DNA of 64,000 nucleotides, taken from NCBI GenBank assembly GCA_947471745.1, contig CANJKZ010000425.1, forward strand, positions 1,406,501-1,470,500, written 5' to 3'. The notes below the pieces were generated by a model. The model had not been told where the DNA came from and made no database searches. It saw only the letters and a list, made by a program, of their open reading frames with translations. The position numbers were made by a program, and so were the translations under genes. Positions 32,907 to 43,033 of the stretch are shown here, in pieces. Each line of letters begins with the position of its first letter. The first letter of the stretch is position 1. Source of the stretch: Closterium sp. Naga37s-1 (Eukaryota; Streptophyta; Zygnematophyceae; Desmidiales; Closteriaceae).

Positions 32907-33771
32907 TTCCTCGCGCGCGCCGCGTGTATGAATCAGGAATCAACAGTTCGTACAAAACTCTGAGGCGCCTAAGACTTTGTCAGATTCTGGAACTAATAAA
33001 TGCTGCAGCGGTCACAATTTAGAATGTAGCCACCCTCTAGAGGTGGTATATGTATACGCGCTGTGCATAGGAACGAGGCGAGTCTGATACCGTGTGATCC
33101 ACAATACGTTGCGAGCAATCAGTCAGTAGGGCAAGTCTTCACTTGCTGCGCTGACTCGTATACCTCTATATTTCTGACGAAGCTCGAGCAAGATGAGCAA
33201 AGATCTGAGCGAGTCGAAAATATTTGGACGTAGCGGCAATCAAACTTGTGTTTGATGTGAGTGAGCTTCTGTGCTCCATTCCCCCTGATTTCCCGACTCT
33301 CCCGAATTCCGTGGAGTTTGCTCCCTCCCTCGCGCGGTTTGGTTTCAGTTCGGTCGGTCAGTTCCTGGTTGAGTGGATTGCTTCCCTGGCACCTTGTCAG
33401 ATCTGCATATACACGTCATATGTAGCCGCAATATTGCCTTACTGGCCAGATTCCAGCTCATAATAGATGAGAGTGCGCTGGTTCAAGGCTTGGTGCAATC
33501 TAGAAAATATCACCCAACCATTCGCGACGAGGTCGCTGGCTCGCACGGCGCAACATGACGCGCTCGCGAGGGAACGGGTTTCGTGCGCTGTCGGTATGTC
33601 AGCGAATTTTGCACGTGCGACGAGATCGATGGTTTGGTCGAGACGGTTCGGAAGACAGTTGATGCGTGTTCTTGCAACATTTCATGTTATTGCCGTAACT
33701 CAACTATAATGTACAAATAAATACAGTGCATTACAAAAAACCATGTCTGAGTGAGAGTGTTAGCTCGGTTG
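32907..33771. other. Intergenic; promoter of the metallo-beta-lactamase gene
   Basis: No supported coding sequence. It spans the 5' flank of the minus-strand gene starting at 32906 and the 3' flank of the EDR2-like gene. Confidence 0.5.
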
Positions 33772-36700
33772 TCAGTTGAGGCATCCGAAGTGTGAGAGCT
33801 CCAAATGGTGCAGCCTCACACATGTCAGCACAGGCTCCGGCAATTCCTGGGATGAATTACCCTGGTGGGTCAAGCAAGGGAGGCAATACAACTCACGGGC
33901 ATTCAATTCAATCAACGTGAAGCAAAAACGTGAGGATGGGTGGCCACATTCTTTCTTTCTCACCTGTGAATAATAACAGAAGAGAATGTTAGCCAGATTT
34001 ACTGAAAGAAGGAAATTTACACCTGTGCTAAACATACGGTAGGTCACTGACAGCAGCTCTCACGAAAGGAGACACATGGTGACAAGACTCGCCTGCAGCA
34101 CAAGCACGAGTGGGAATGGGAAGACTCACCTGCAGCACGAGGGCAAGGTCGAGGATGGCGTCGGGCAGGTGGGGGCGCAGGGAGAGCAGCGCCCTCTGAT
34201 GCGCGGGGGGGAATGCGTGTGCGTCTATGTCCAGCTCCATGTAGGGCTGGGCGGATGACTGGGGGAGGGGGGGAGAAGGGGGGCGAGAGGGGGACGGGGG
34301 AGTTGATATGATGGGGAAAGGAGGAAGGAATGTGCGTCTATGTCCAGCTGCAGGTATGGCTGGGTGGACAACTGGGGGAAAAGGAGGAGAAATGGGGGAG
34401 AAGGGGGGAGAGTAGCAGGGGGGGAAAGGGGAAGAAGGATTGAGGTGATAGGAGGGGCAGGAAGGCCCAGCCCCAGGTAAGGCGGGGCGGACGACAGGGC
34501 GAGGGGGGGAAAGGAGGGGAGAGGTGGGTTGTATGAGATATGATTCACACAGTAGCACGCTTCTCACCTGCAGAACGGTGTGGTAACGGCGAGTGAGTAC
34601 AGCCCTGCCTGAGCACCCCTCCACCACCTTCTTGCCCGCTGCACCCAGAGCCACCTCCCCTTCGTTCACCAGCCTCACCATCAGCTTCGGCCGATCCCAA
34701 ACCACCTTTTCCACCCTGCCTTCCCTTTCCCCATCTTCTCCCCCGGACCTTGACCACCGTTCCGACTTCCCCCCGTGCTCCCTCCTAACATGCTCCTTTC
34801 CCCCATGATCCTTTCCACCATGCCCCTTCCCTTCATGCCCTTGTGCTGCCACCTCCCCCCCCACGGCGGTATCATCAGCAGACGAGTAGCTGGACCAGCT
34901 GCCTCTCCGCCTGCCACTGTTGCTGCGCCGCGTCTTGATGCCGCTGCTGCCGCCACTGTTGCCTTCAACATGTGGGACTGAACGCTCCGCCTCTCGCCCT
35001 GCTGCCCCCTCCCCTGCCGCCTCCGCATCCTCTGCTGCCGTGCCTGCTGTCCCGTGCTGCTGCTCTGCGGTTTCACCGGCTCCTCGGTCGCGGCACGAGG
35101 AACGTGAGGGGAACTGTTCTCTGCCTCTTTTCCTCCCCCCTCGCCTTCTCCCTCCACTGGCGCTCCTCCTTGCTTCCCTTGGGCGTGCCTTGGACCCCAC
35201 GCACGCAGCACAGGCTGCAGAGAGGCACGCAGTGCAGTGGGGATGGGCGGGCAGCAGCACGGGAGCAGCAGCAGATGCGAGATGGTGAGGGGAGAGGGAT
35301 TGAGTGCAGAGGGAGCCCCTGTCTGGGCACGCCAGTGCGCCCCCAGGCAACAGTGACACCATGGCACCACACTCAGGCCTGGCCCGTCCCACACATATGT
35401 GCCCATACCCACACATATGTGCCCATACCCACACATATGTGCCCATACCCACACATATGTGCCCATACCCACACATATGTGCCCATACCCACACATATGT
35501 GCCCATACCCACACATATGTGCCCATACCCACACATCCCCACGACCACATACCCACATACCTGCATCTGCACGGGAGGCATCGCCTCCCCTCGCCAGTGC
35601 GCCCCCAGGCGACAGTACAGCATCACACTCAGGCCCAGCCCGGCCCGTCGCACACACGGACCCCATAGCCGCACACCCCCATAACCACAGGCCCACGTAC
35701 CCCCATCTGTGCAGGAGCGCTTGCCTGAGTGCGCCAGTGCGCCCCCAGGCGACAGTACAGCACCACACTCAGGCCCGGCCCATCCCACGCCCGCTGCTGC
35801 AGCGAGAGCAGTGGCGGGGGCGGCTGCAGGGGCAGCTGGAGGGTGGGCAGGGGAGGCAGAGAGGGGTGGCAGAGGGGGGTGGCAGAGGGGGGTGGCAGAG
35901 GGGGGTGGCAGAGAGGGGTGCCAGAGGGGGGTGCCAGAGGGGGGTGCCAGAGGGGGGTGCCAGAGGGGGGTGGCAGAGGGGGGTGGCAGAGGGGGGTGGC
36001 AGAGGGGGGTGGCAGAGGGGGTTGGCAGAGGGGGGTGGTAGAGGGGGGTGGTAGAGGGGGGTGGCAGAGGGGCCGGAGAGACGGACGAGAATCCAGTAAT
36101 AGGAGAAAGGAACCACAGGTTCTGGGAGCACACGGTCACGCTCACAGGGGCTCCACACGGGTAAAGACGGGTAGTTGGAATGGCAGATCACACTGACAAC
36201 TCAACGTTGTAAGCTCATGCACTTATGACCACCCACCCTACTTCCTTTCCCTACTCAGCCCCCTCTGGCCCCTCTTCCGCCATCCCACACCTACCCTTTC
36301 CCTCTCGACACGCATGAGTCCTGACCTGGATATTGACGATTAGCACGGGTGGCAGTCCGTTGCTGCTCTGCGTCGCTGGCTCGCTGCCAGGTGGCGGCAC
36401 GAGAGCGGCTGGGAGGTCCACATGGGCAGCGATGTGGCGGATCTTCCTGGACGTGTGAAAGACGTCTGCCGCCCACGGCTCATACATGGGGGGTGCAGCA
36501 GGGGCGACCTTGGCTCCATCACTGCATGGATAAATGGGGGAACCACCGTTGGAGTTTGGGAAGGGAGGAGAGGGGACGTGTGGAAGACGAATGCTGCCCA
36601 GGGCTCGTAGAGAGGGGGTGCGGCAGGGGGGACCTTAGCCCCATCGCTGCATGGATAGACAGGGGGGGTTTGGGGAGGGAGGACGGGGGACGTGTGAAAG

Positions 36701-39700
36701 ACGTCTGGCGCCCAGGGCTCGTAGAGAGGGGGCGCGGCATGGGCAGCCTTGGCCCCGTCACTGCATGCGTGAGGAAAGGAGCACAGTCGGGGGAACACAG
36801 CAAAAGCGGTAGCGGGCAGATGTGCAGAGGCAAGGCGAACGGAGTGACGGTTCATGGGAGAGCGGGTGGGTGGACGTGTGAACGTGTGGAAGATTTTGAG
36901 GCGCCTCAAAATACACCTCAATGCAAGAGGCAAGGCGAACGGAGTGACGGTTCATGGGAGAGCGGGTGGGTGGACGTGTGAACGTGTGGAAGATTTTGAG
37001 GCGCCTCAAAATACACCTCAATGCAAGAGGCAAGGCGAACGGAGTGACGGTTCATGGGAGAGCGGGTGGGTGGACGTGTGAACGTGTGGAAGATTTTGAG
37101 GCGCCTCAAAATACACCTCAATGCAAGAGGCAAGGCGAACGGAGTGACGGTTCATGGGAGAGCGGGTGGGTGGACGTGTGAACGTGTGGAAGACGCCTAC
37201 ACGCTCACACTCGTCCTCTCCTCACCTGGCGTAGCTGGGACCTCGCACGAGCAGCAAGGAGGGGTCAGCAGGCGACCAGCAGTTGGTGGCGGCTCGGGCG
37301 GAGGGGGAGCAGCGAAACAGCTGCGAGCCCGCCCGCGGCCACATCAGCAACCGCTTCACAGCTGGAGTGGGGGTTGGAGAGGGGGGAAGGGGGAGAGGGG
37401 TCGGAGACTTGGAGGGAGGAAAGGGGAGGGTAGAAGGAGTTGAGTCGAGTAGGACGAGCTGAGAGCCTGCCGAGGGCAGCGCTTACATCAGCAAACGGGG
37501 AAACCGGGAAACCGGGCAACCAGGCAACCGGGAAACCGGGAAACCGGGAGACCGGGAAACCGGGAAACCGGGAGACCGGGAAACCGGGAAACCGTGAAAC
37601 CGGGAAACCGGGAAACCGGGCAACCGGGCAACCGGGCAACCGGGAAGCCGGGAAACCGGGAAGCAATAGAGATGGGGTGTCGTGTGCTGGTCTCATCGCT
37701 GCAGCTAAATCTCTCAATCTGCGAGCTATCCTTCTCCTGTCCCTCCCGTCCTGTCTTTCTCCTTCCCCGCAGCATGGGTCTGCTCTCAGCATGGCTCTCA
37801 GCATGGGCTGAGAGCAGGCTATGGAAAGAGCTTGACTCACACTCGCTGGGGTTTAGAGCAGAGGAGGTGCGGAAGAGGCGAGACAGCAGCGCGCCACCGC
37901 TGCCAGACGCACCCGACGTGCGCTCCAGGAGAGACCCTCCACCCCCTGCCCCTGCTGCACTAGGTCGGTCCATGCCCATGCCCATGCCCATGCCCCCACT
38001 GCCAGCAGCTGCACCAGCAGCTGCAGGGGCGTCGAGAGGAGGGAGCCTCATGCTGCCACTGGAACGACCGCGGTCCACTGTGGAGGAAGCTTCGGCGTCA
38101 CTGCCCGCCATGGCTGGTGTGGTGGGGAGTGGGGAGGGGCAGGGGGGAGTATGGACGGGATGGCTTTTGAGTCGACAGAAACTCCTGAGATGTCTTGAGA
38201 GTCAGGGGGGAGTGTGGACGAGATAAAGTCCGAGTCGACTCACACCTCATCAAGGAGATGTGGAGAGAGCTTCGGCGTCGGTGCCTGCCATGGCTGGTGT
38301 GGTGGGGCGCAGGGAGGGGCGGGGGGGAGCGTGGTGTGGGCGGGATGACTTTTGAGCGACTCAATACTTTTGAGACGAGGGTATTGTGGTGGAAAGTAGT
38401 GTGGTGGACGAGGGTAGTGTGGTGGACGAGGGTAGTGTGGTGGACGAGGGTAGTGTGGTGGACGAGGGTAGTGTGGTGGACGAGGGTAGTGTGGTGGACG
38501 AGGGTAGTGTGGTGGACGAGGGTAGTGTGGTGGACGAGGGTAGTGTGGTGGACGAGGGTAGTGTGGTGGACGAGGGTAGTGTGGTGGACGAGGGTAGTGT
38601 GGTGGACGAGGGTAGTGTGGTGGACGAGGGTAGTGTGGTGGACGAGGGTAGTGTGGTGGACGAGGGTAGTGTGGTGGACGAGGGTAGTGTGGTGGACGAG
38701 GGTAGTGTGGTGGACGAGGGTAGTGTGGTGGACGAGGGTAGTGTGGTGGACGAGGGTAGTGTGGTGGACGAGGGTAGTGTGGTGGACGAGGGTAGTGTGG
38801 TGGAGGGAGCTTTGGTGTCGGTGACTGCCGCATCAGAGCAACAGCAAGAGCAGAGCAACAGGAAAGGTAACGGAACAGCAGAGCAGCAGAAGAGCGAGAC
38901 ATAGAGAAGCAGGGATGATGACCTTGCAGCAGGGCGGTGAGAGTGCCAGAGTGGGGCTGTAGAGACTTCCATTTCTTCAACGTGCCTGGCCTCCCCCCTC
39001 TGCCCTCCCCCCCACTCCTTCCCCCACCACTAGCGCCATAACCACTCATCGGACCACCAGTGACACTGCTACCCGCGAGGGAGGCAGCAGGGGAGGGAGC
39101 GGCAGCGTCGGCAGGGGAGGGCGAGATGAGGGAGGAGGAGAGGAGGTGCAGGTTGGAGACGCGCTGCTTGGCGGAGCCAAAGTCGGTGCTGCGCGTGCGG
39201 TAGGGCAACGAGCGCGGGGTGGTGGGGCAGGGGAGAGGGGAGTGGGCGGCGGGGGAGGGGAAGGGGAGAGGGGAGTGGGCGGCAGGGGAGGGGCTAGGGA
39301 GAGGGGAGTGGGCGGAAAGGGAGGGGCCAGGGAGCGGGGAGTGGGGGACAGGAGGGGGGAGGTCCAGAGGTGCCTGTGGTTCGTGGGAGGGCTGCTGCTG
39401 GCAGGATTCGAGCGCTGGAGGGGAGGCTGAAGGTGCTGCTGGTGTTGGTGCTGCTGTTGTTGGTGGTGCTGGTGCTGTTGCTGCTGGTGCTTTTGGTGCC
39501 GCTGCTGGTGTTGCTGCTATTACTGCTGCTCCACGGGTGGGCGATGGTGGCGGTTCAAACGGATGTGCGGCAGCAGCTGATTGAGGGGCGTTGGGTGCTG
39601 CTGGGGAGTCAGATGGTGGCGTGACATCTGCTGTTGGTGCCAGAGGTGCAGTTGAAAGCTCAAAGGCACTTGATGCAACAGTTGCTGCGTTACCCACAGC

Positions 39701-41315
39701 CTCACAACCCACCAAATCATCAGTGACATTACTTGTGTCAGTGGAGTTAGCTGAGTCAGTGATATTGGTCGTGTTGGTAGCATTGACCACTGCAGCAGTG
39801 CCACGTGGGTCAATATGAGAGGCTGTATCAACAGCACTGGTCATCACAATCGCATTACTAGCAACAGTAGAGGTGTCGGTAGCAGCAACACGGTCAGCAG
39901 CACCAGCGGTGCCAGCAGCAGGAATGGTGTCAGAAGCCCTAGGGTCAGCTGTGTTAGTGCTTCTTACTGTGTCACTCTGCCTTGCTGCCACTTGAGCAGA
40001 AGCAGCAACAGTAGCAGCAGCAACAGTAGCAGCAGCTGCAGCAGCAACAGTAGCAGCAGCAACAGTAGCAGCAGGTGCAGCAGCAGTGGTCTTTTCAGCA
40101 AGCGGGGGAGGAATGGGGAGTTGGGTGGGAGGCTGTGAACGGGAGGGGGTGCGGGGGCGAGTGGGGCTGCGAGGCCGAGAGGGTGTGCGAGGGTTGGGCG
40201 AGCGAGGAGGAGGAATGGAACGAGGGGAACGGGCAGGGGGAACGGAGCGAGGAGATGGGGAAAAGGATCGCATGGAGATGCTGCGAGAGAGGGACTCTGG
40301 TGGGGACGACAGAGGGGGCAGGGGGGGGGAAGGGGTAGCAAAGACGGGTGGATGGAGCAAAGGAAAATGTGGGGGTAAGGGCACGCATGGGGGAAGGAAA
40401 GCAGCACTGCAAGTATGATACCAAAGAGGGTCTTGGGGAGAACAAACGGGCGCGTGAAGCGCGAGAGAGAGCAGGTAAAAGGTGTGAAAGAGGGGTGGAG
40501 CAAGTGGGAGAGGGGGCATTGGGGAGAGGGAGCACAGGGGGGAGAGAGCACGGGGGAGAGGAAGCAAACGGGGGAGGGAGCACGGACCCGCCACAGAGAA
40601 GAACTCGTCCGGGTCGTTGAAATCATCACCGTTGCTGCTGCCACCATCGCCACACCCATCCCCATCACCATCCCCATCTCGGTCCCTGTCATTGCCAGTA
40701 CCCGGCACACCAGGTAGGTGCAACGCAGCAGCACGCACTCCCGCTCGACTCCCATCCCTTGCTGCAGCAGCCGCAGCTGCTGCTACTACACCCCCTGCCG
40801 CTCCCCCAGAGTGAGCAGCAGGGTGAGCAGCAGAGAGAGGGTCCAAGGCGGCCTGCAGGCAGCTGGCCACCCACTCGTCAACCTCCCTCGCCCGCGCAGG
40901 GCTCTTGCGCTCATCGATCTCCCCAGTCCCGCCCATCTCTCTCACCACCACTCCCCCGCGTCCCATAGGCGAGCATGAGCGCGCTCGCCCCAAGCCACTG
41001 CCCTCCGTCACGCCACTCACCCCCGCCCCACCCTCTCCTCTCCATTGCCCCCCCTCCGACTCCTTCCCCTGCTCCCTCTCCCGCCGCCTGCTCTCCGCGT
41101 CTCCCTCGCCTCCCTCACCTCCTCTCCCGTCCTCCTCCCTCCTCCCCTGTCCTCGCCCCTCCTCTCTGCATCCGCCATCAGCTTCTGCCGCCTCTGCAGT
41201 CTCTGCAGCAGCACCACACACCTGCAGCGACACTCGCTCGTCCACGTGTCTCCGATCCTTCCCCTCTGCACACCCTGCCATGTCACCAGGGGGTCTCCGC
41301 TGCTCCTCCTGCTGC

Positions 41316-41351
<36 letters not shown>

Positions 41352-42340
41352 TGCTGCTGCTGCTGCTGCTCCTGCTGCTGTGCCTGCTGCACCTGATCAG
41401 ACGAGACAAACGCGGAAGCGACTTCCGTGTGGCCATTCAGGGAATCGACCGTGGGCTTACTCCCATGCTGCTGCTGCTGGTGGGTGTGCTGAATGAGCCG
41501 TATCCACGAGCCATTGCTGTTCTCTGACGTCTCCTCCTCACTGCCTCCATCCTCATCGCCTGCTGCTGCTGCTGCTCCTGCTGCTGCAGACGCAGCAACA
41601 GCTCCTCCTGTCGCTGCTGCAACGGCTCCCCGCGCTCCATCCAGCTCAACACCTGAACCACCCATGTCGCCAACACCAGTCATGCCGTTCTTGACTCTCC
41701 CGACTGCTGCTGTTTCCCCGGCCACTGCTGCTTCCTCTTGTTCCGCGCGACCATCGGAGTGACTGTGGCGCCGGAACGGGGACAGGGAGTGCGAGCGGGA
41801 GTGGGTGTGGCTGTGCCTACGATCTGCATTGTGATGCGCATGTCTCTGAGAGTGGTGCTGCGAGGGGTGGTGCTGGCCCTTTTTCCCATCTTTAAACACC
41901 ATCACCTTCCACGTGAAACACCTCACTCCCATCACCGCCTCAGGACTCCCCATTTCCCCCTCTTCTTCCCCCTCTTCTTCCTCCTCTTCATCCTCTCCAT
42001 CCCTCGTCGCTTCCGCTCGCCACACTTCCGCTGCCGCCTCTCCACTTCCATCTTCGCCCTCCCGCGCTCGCCTTCTTCCACGCTCTGCGCTCTTGCTGCC
42101 CCGCCCTGTGCGGGCATGCCCCGCGCCGACCGCAGGTGGCTTCGCAGGTGTTTTTTCAGGTGTTTCAGCGGACCGTGCTCGCGCGGCTCTACGAGAAGGG
42201 CTCGCAGCGTTTTCCGGCGCGAGAGTCGCCGAAAGACCCGGGATGGCCGGCTTCTGCTGCGAGCTTTCGGTCCACGCCCCGTCCGCGTTACAGTGGAAAT
42301 TCGACTGTTTCCCGCCACTGGCATCTGATGTGGCGGGCAT
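33772..42340 (-). CDS. EDR2-like DUF1336 protein
   Basis: A large minus-strand gene. Its 3' exons match the DUF1336 domain of EDR2 (Enhanced Disease Resistance 2) proteins: NCWSPADPSLLLVRGPSYAQ (about 37215-37360), AADVFHTSRKIRHIAAHVDL to LPPVLIVNIQ (36326-36521), PKLMVRLVNE to LTRRYHTVLQ (about 34568-35000), PYMELDIDAHAFPPAHQRAL (about 34130-34258) and QELPEPVLTCVRLHHLEL to a TGA at 33772. The 5' part (start at 42340, MPATSDASGGKQSNFH) is a long disordered region: an acidic stretch, CFTWKVMVFKDGKKG, poly-Gln encoded by CTG/CAG runs near 41310-41390, and Ser/Pro/Arg-rich and Ala/Thr-rich segments to LKKWKSLQPHSGTLTALLQ near 38930. EDR2 relatives bind phosphoinositides/lipids at membranes. No clear PH or START domain was found, so the N-terminal exon structure is uncertain; the exon around 36100-36190 is also doubtful. 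Confidence 0.75.
34325..34380 (-). repeat. Echo of the YMELDIDAHAF exon
   Basis: A diverged partial copy (QLSTQPYLQLDIDAHSF) lies about 100 bp upstream in gene direction of the real exon. A still shorter piece (LPGAGPSCPSYHL, from ELGLGLPAPP-type sequence) follows near 34460. Confidence 0.7.
35391..35540. repeat. 20-bp minisatellite (ACACATATGTGCCCATACCC)
   Basis: Seven to eight perfect copies; each unit carries the palindrome ACACATATGTG. It lies between partial duplicates of a 120-bp stretch (CAGTGCGCCCCCAGGCGACA) that recur near 35330, 35600 and 35740. Confidence 0.95.
35860..36072. repeat. 14/15-bp GC-rich minisatellite
   Basis: About 15 copies of GGGTGGCAGAGGGG with G-to-C and G-to-T variants (GGGTGCCAGAGGGG). 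Intronic in the EDR2-like gene, and strongly purine-asymmetric. Confidence 0.92.
36555..36780 (-). repeat. Two echoes of the YEPWAADVFHT exon
   Basis: Copies encoding SDGAKVPPAAPPLYEPWAAF and SDGAKAAHAAPPLYEPWAPD lie at about 36560-36650 and 36690-36775. Each has an acceptor and breaks off right after VFHTS. The real exon (start 36521) continues RKIRHIAAHVDLPAA. Confidence 0.88.
36840..37190. repeat. 100-bp repeat with a 20-nt perfect palindrome
   Basis: Three and a half copies of a 100-bp unit. Each contains ATTTTGAGGCGCCTCAAAAT (36893-36912, 36993-37012, 37093-37112), joined on its left to GTGTGGAAG, the remains of the VFHT exon segment. It is intronic in the EDR2-like gene. Confidence 0.93.
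37498..37666. repeat. CCGGGAAA-type microsatellite
   Basis: About 20 tandem copies of an 8-9-bp unit (CCGGGAAA, CCGGGCAA, CCGGGAGA), in an intron of the EDR2-like gene. Confidence 0.93.
38150..38372. repeat. Echo junctions with palindromes
   Basis: Two tandem copies of a piece starting CATGGCTGGTGTGGTGGGG end at CTTTTGAGTCGACAGAA (38164-38180) and ACTTTTGAGCGACTCAATA (38347-38365). GAGTCGACTC (38232-38241) lies between them. Each precedes a copy of the coding stretch whose minus-strand translation is MAGxDAEA. Confidence 0.8.
38388..38805. repeat. 18-bp minisatellite x 23
   Basis: About 23 essentially perfect copies of GGTAGTGTGGTGGACGAG in an EDR2-like intron. It arose next to an echo of the exon edge (GTGGAGGGAGCTTTGGTGTC). 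The long ORFs through it (Val/Asp/Glu/Gly/Ser or Pro/His/Tyr) are artefacts of the 18-bp period. Confidence 0.95.
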
Positions 42341-43033
42341 AATAACGGAAGGAAACGTTCGTATAACGACCAGCGTGAAGGTCTCTACGCTGAAAATAAC
42401 GGTTAGACGTTTGGCAAGATTCGAGCAAAATGCTAACTTGCGATCCGCTCTAGCTGTATAAGGATGACGCGAACAAGCGGAGGAACGTGATAACCGTTAC
42501 TAATCAAATCAAGCCTAAATTACATTAGTACTCAATCACTCCATCTCGTGATCTTGATACGGACTGCGTTGAAGCTGTACATTGACTAACGAGGTGCATT
42601 CTGTTTGCCGATGTTGGCAGCCATTGATCTTGATAGAAAACAGAAACTGGAACCATTTTCTTGGGAGTATGGCAGGTATGTTGCTGGTCTGCTCGAGTCT
42701 GTCAGCTGGAGTGGGCGGGAATGCCGACAGCAGGGAAATTCTGTACTCTGTAAACCGTCAAGTTCTGTACATGACGCTTTCCTGTAAATTAAATGCTTCA
42801 GATGTGTGGATCTAACCTCCACCAAAATGTTTACATCAGAGAGGTTAAAGTTCAAACAAACTGCCATATGGACAAAAATAGGCCCTTTACGGCAGAGGCT
42901 CATTCTCTCCCCCAGCAATTAGGGGAGTCTGGCAATTCAGCAAATAGCCTGAAGTTTCTGCCAACTATGGAACTGAAAGCAAGCCATACAAGTTTATGGA
43001 AACAATAGAGTACTACAATAGCGCAGTAGACGC
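42341..43033. other. Intergenic; EDR2-like promoter and PC-esterase 3' flank
   Basis: No coding sequence supported. AT-richer than the genes, and without tandem repeats. Confidence 0.5.

Noticed and set aside
34028..36145. A single 705-residue exon on the minus strand
   Set aside because: Only parts match DUF1336. The intervening stretch is made of 20-bp and 14-bp satellites with donors and acceptors around it, so it is several exons plus introns.
38195..38972. Val-Asp-Glu-Gly-Ser and Trp-Thr-Arg-Val-Val repeat proteins
   Set aside because: The 18-bp satellite keeps all frames open. There is no independent coding evidence, and the region is intronic in the EDR2-like gene.
42340..42461. Divergent plus-strand gene over the EDR2-like first exon (ORFs starting 41738-41913)
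   Set aside because: They are antisense to an acidic/basic low-complexity exon. The codon pattern and continuity favour the minus strand.
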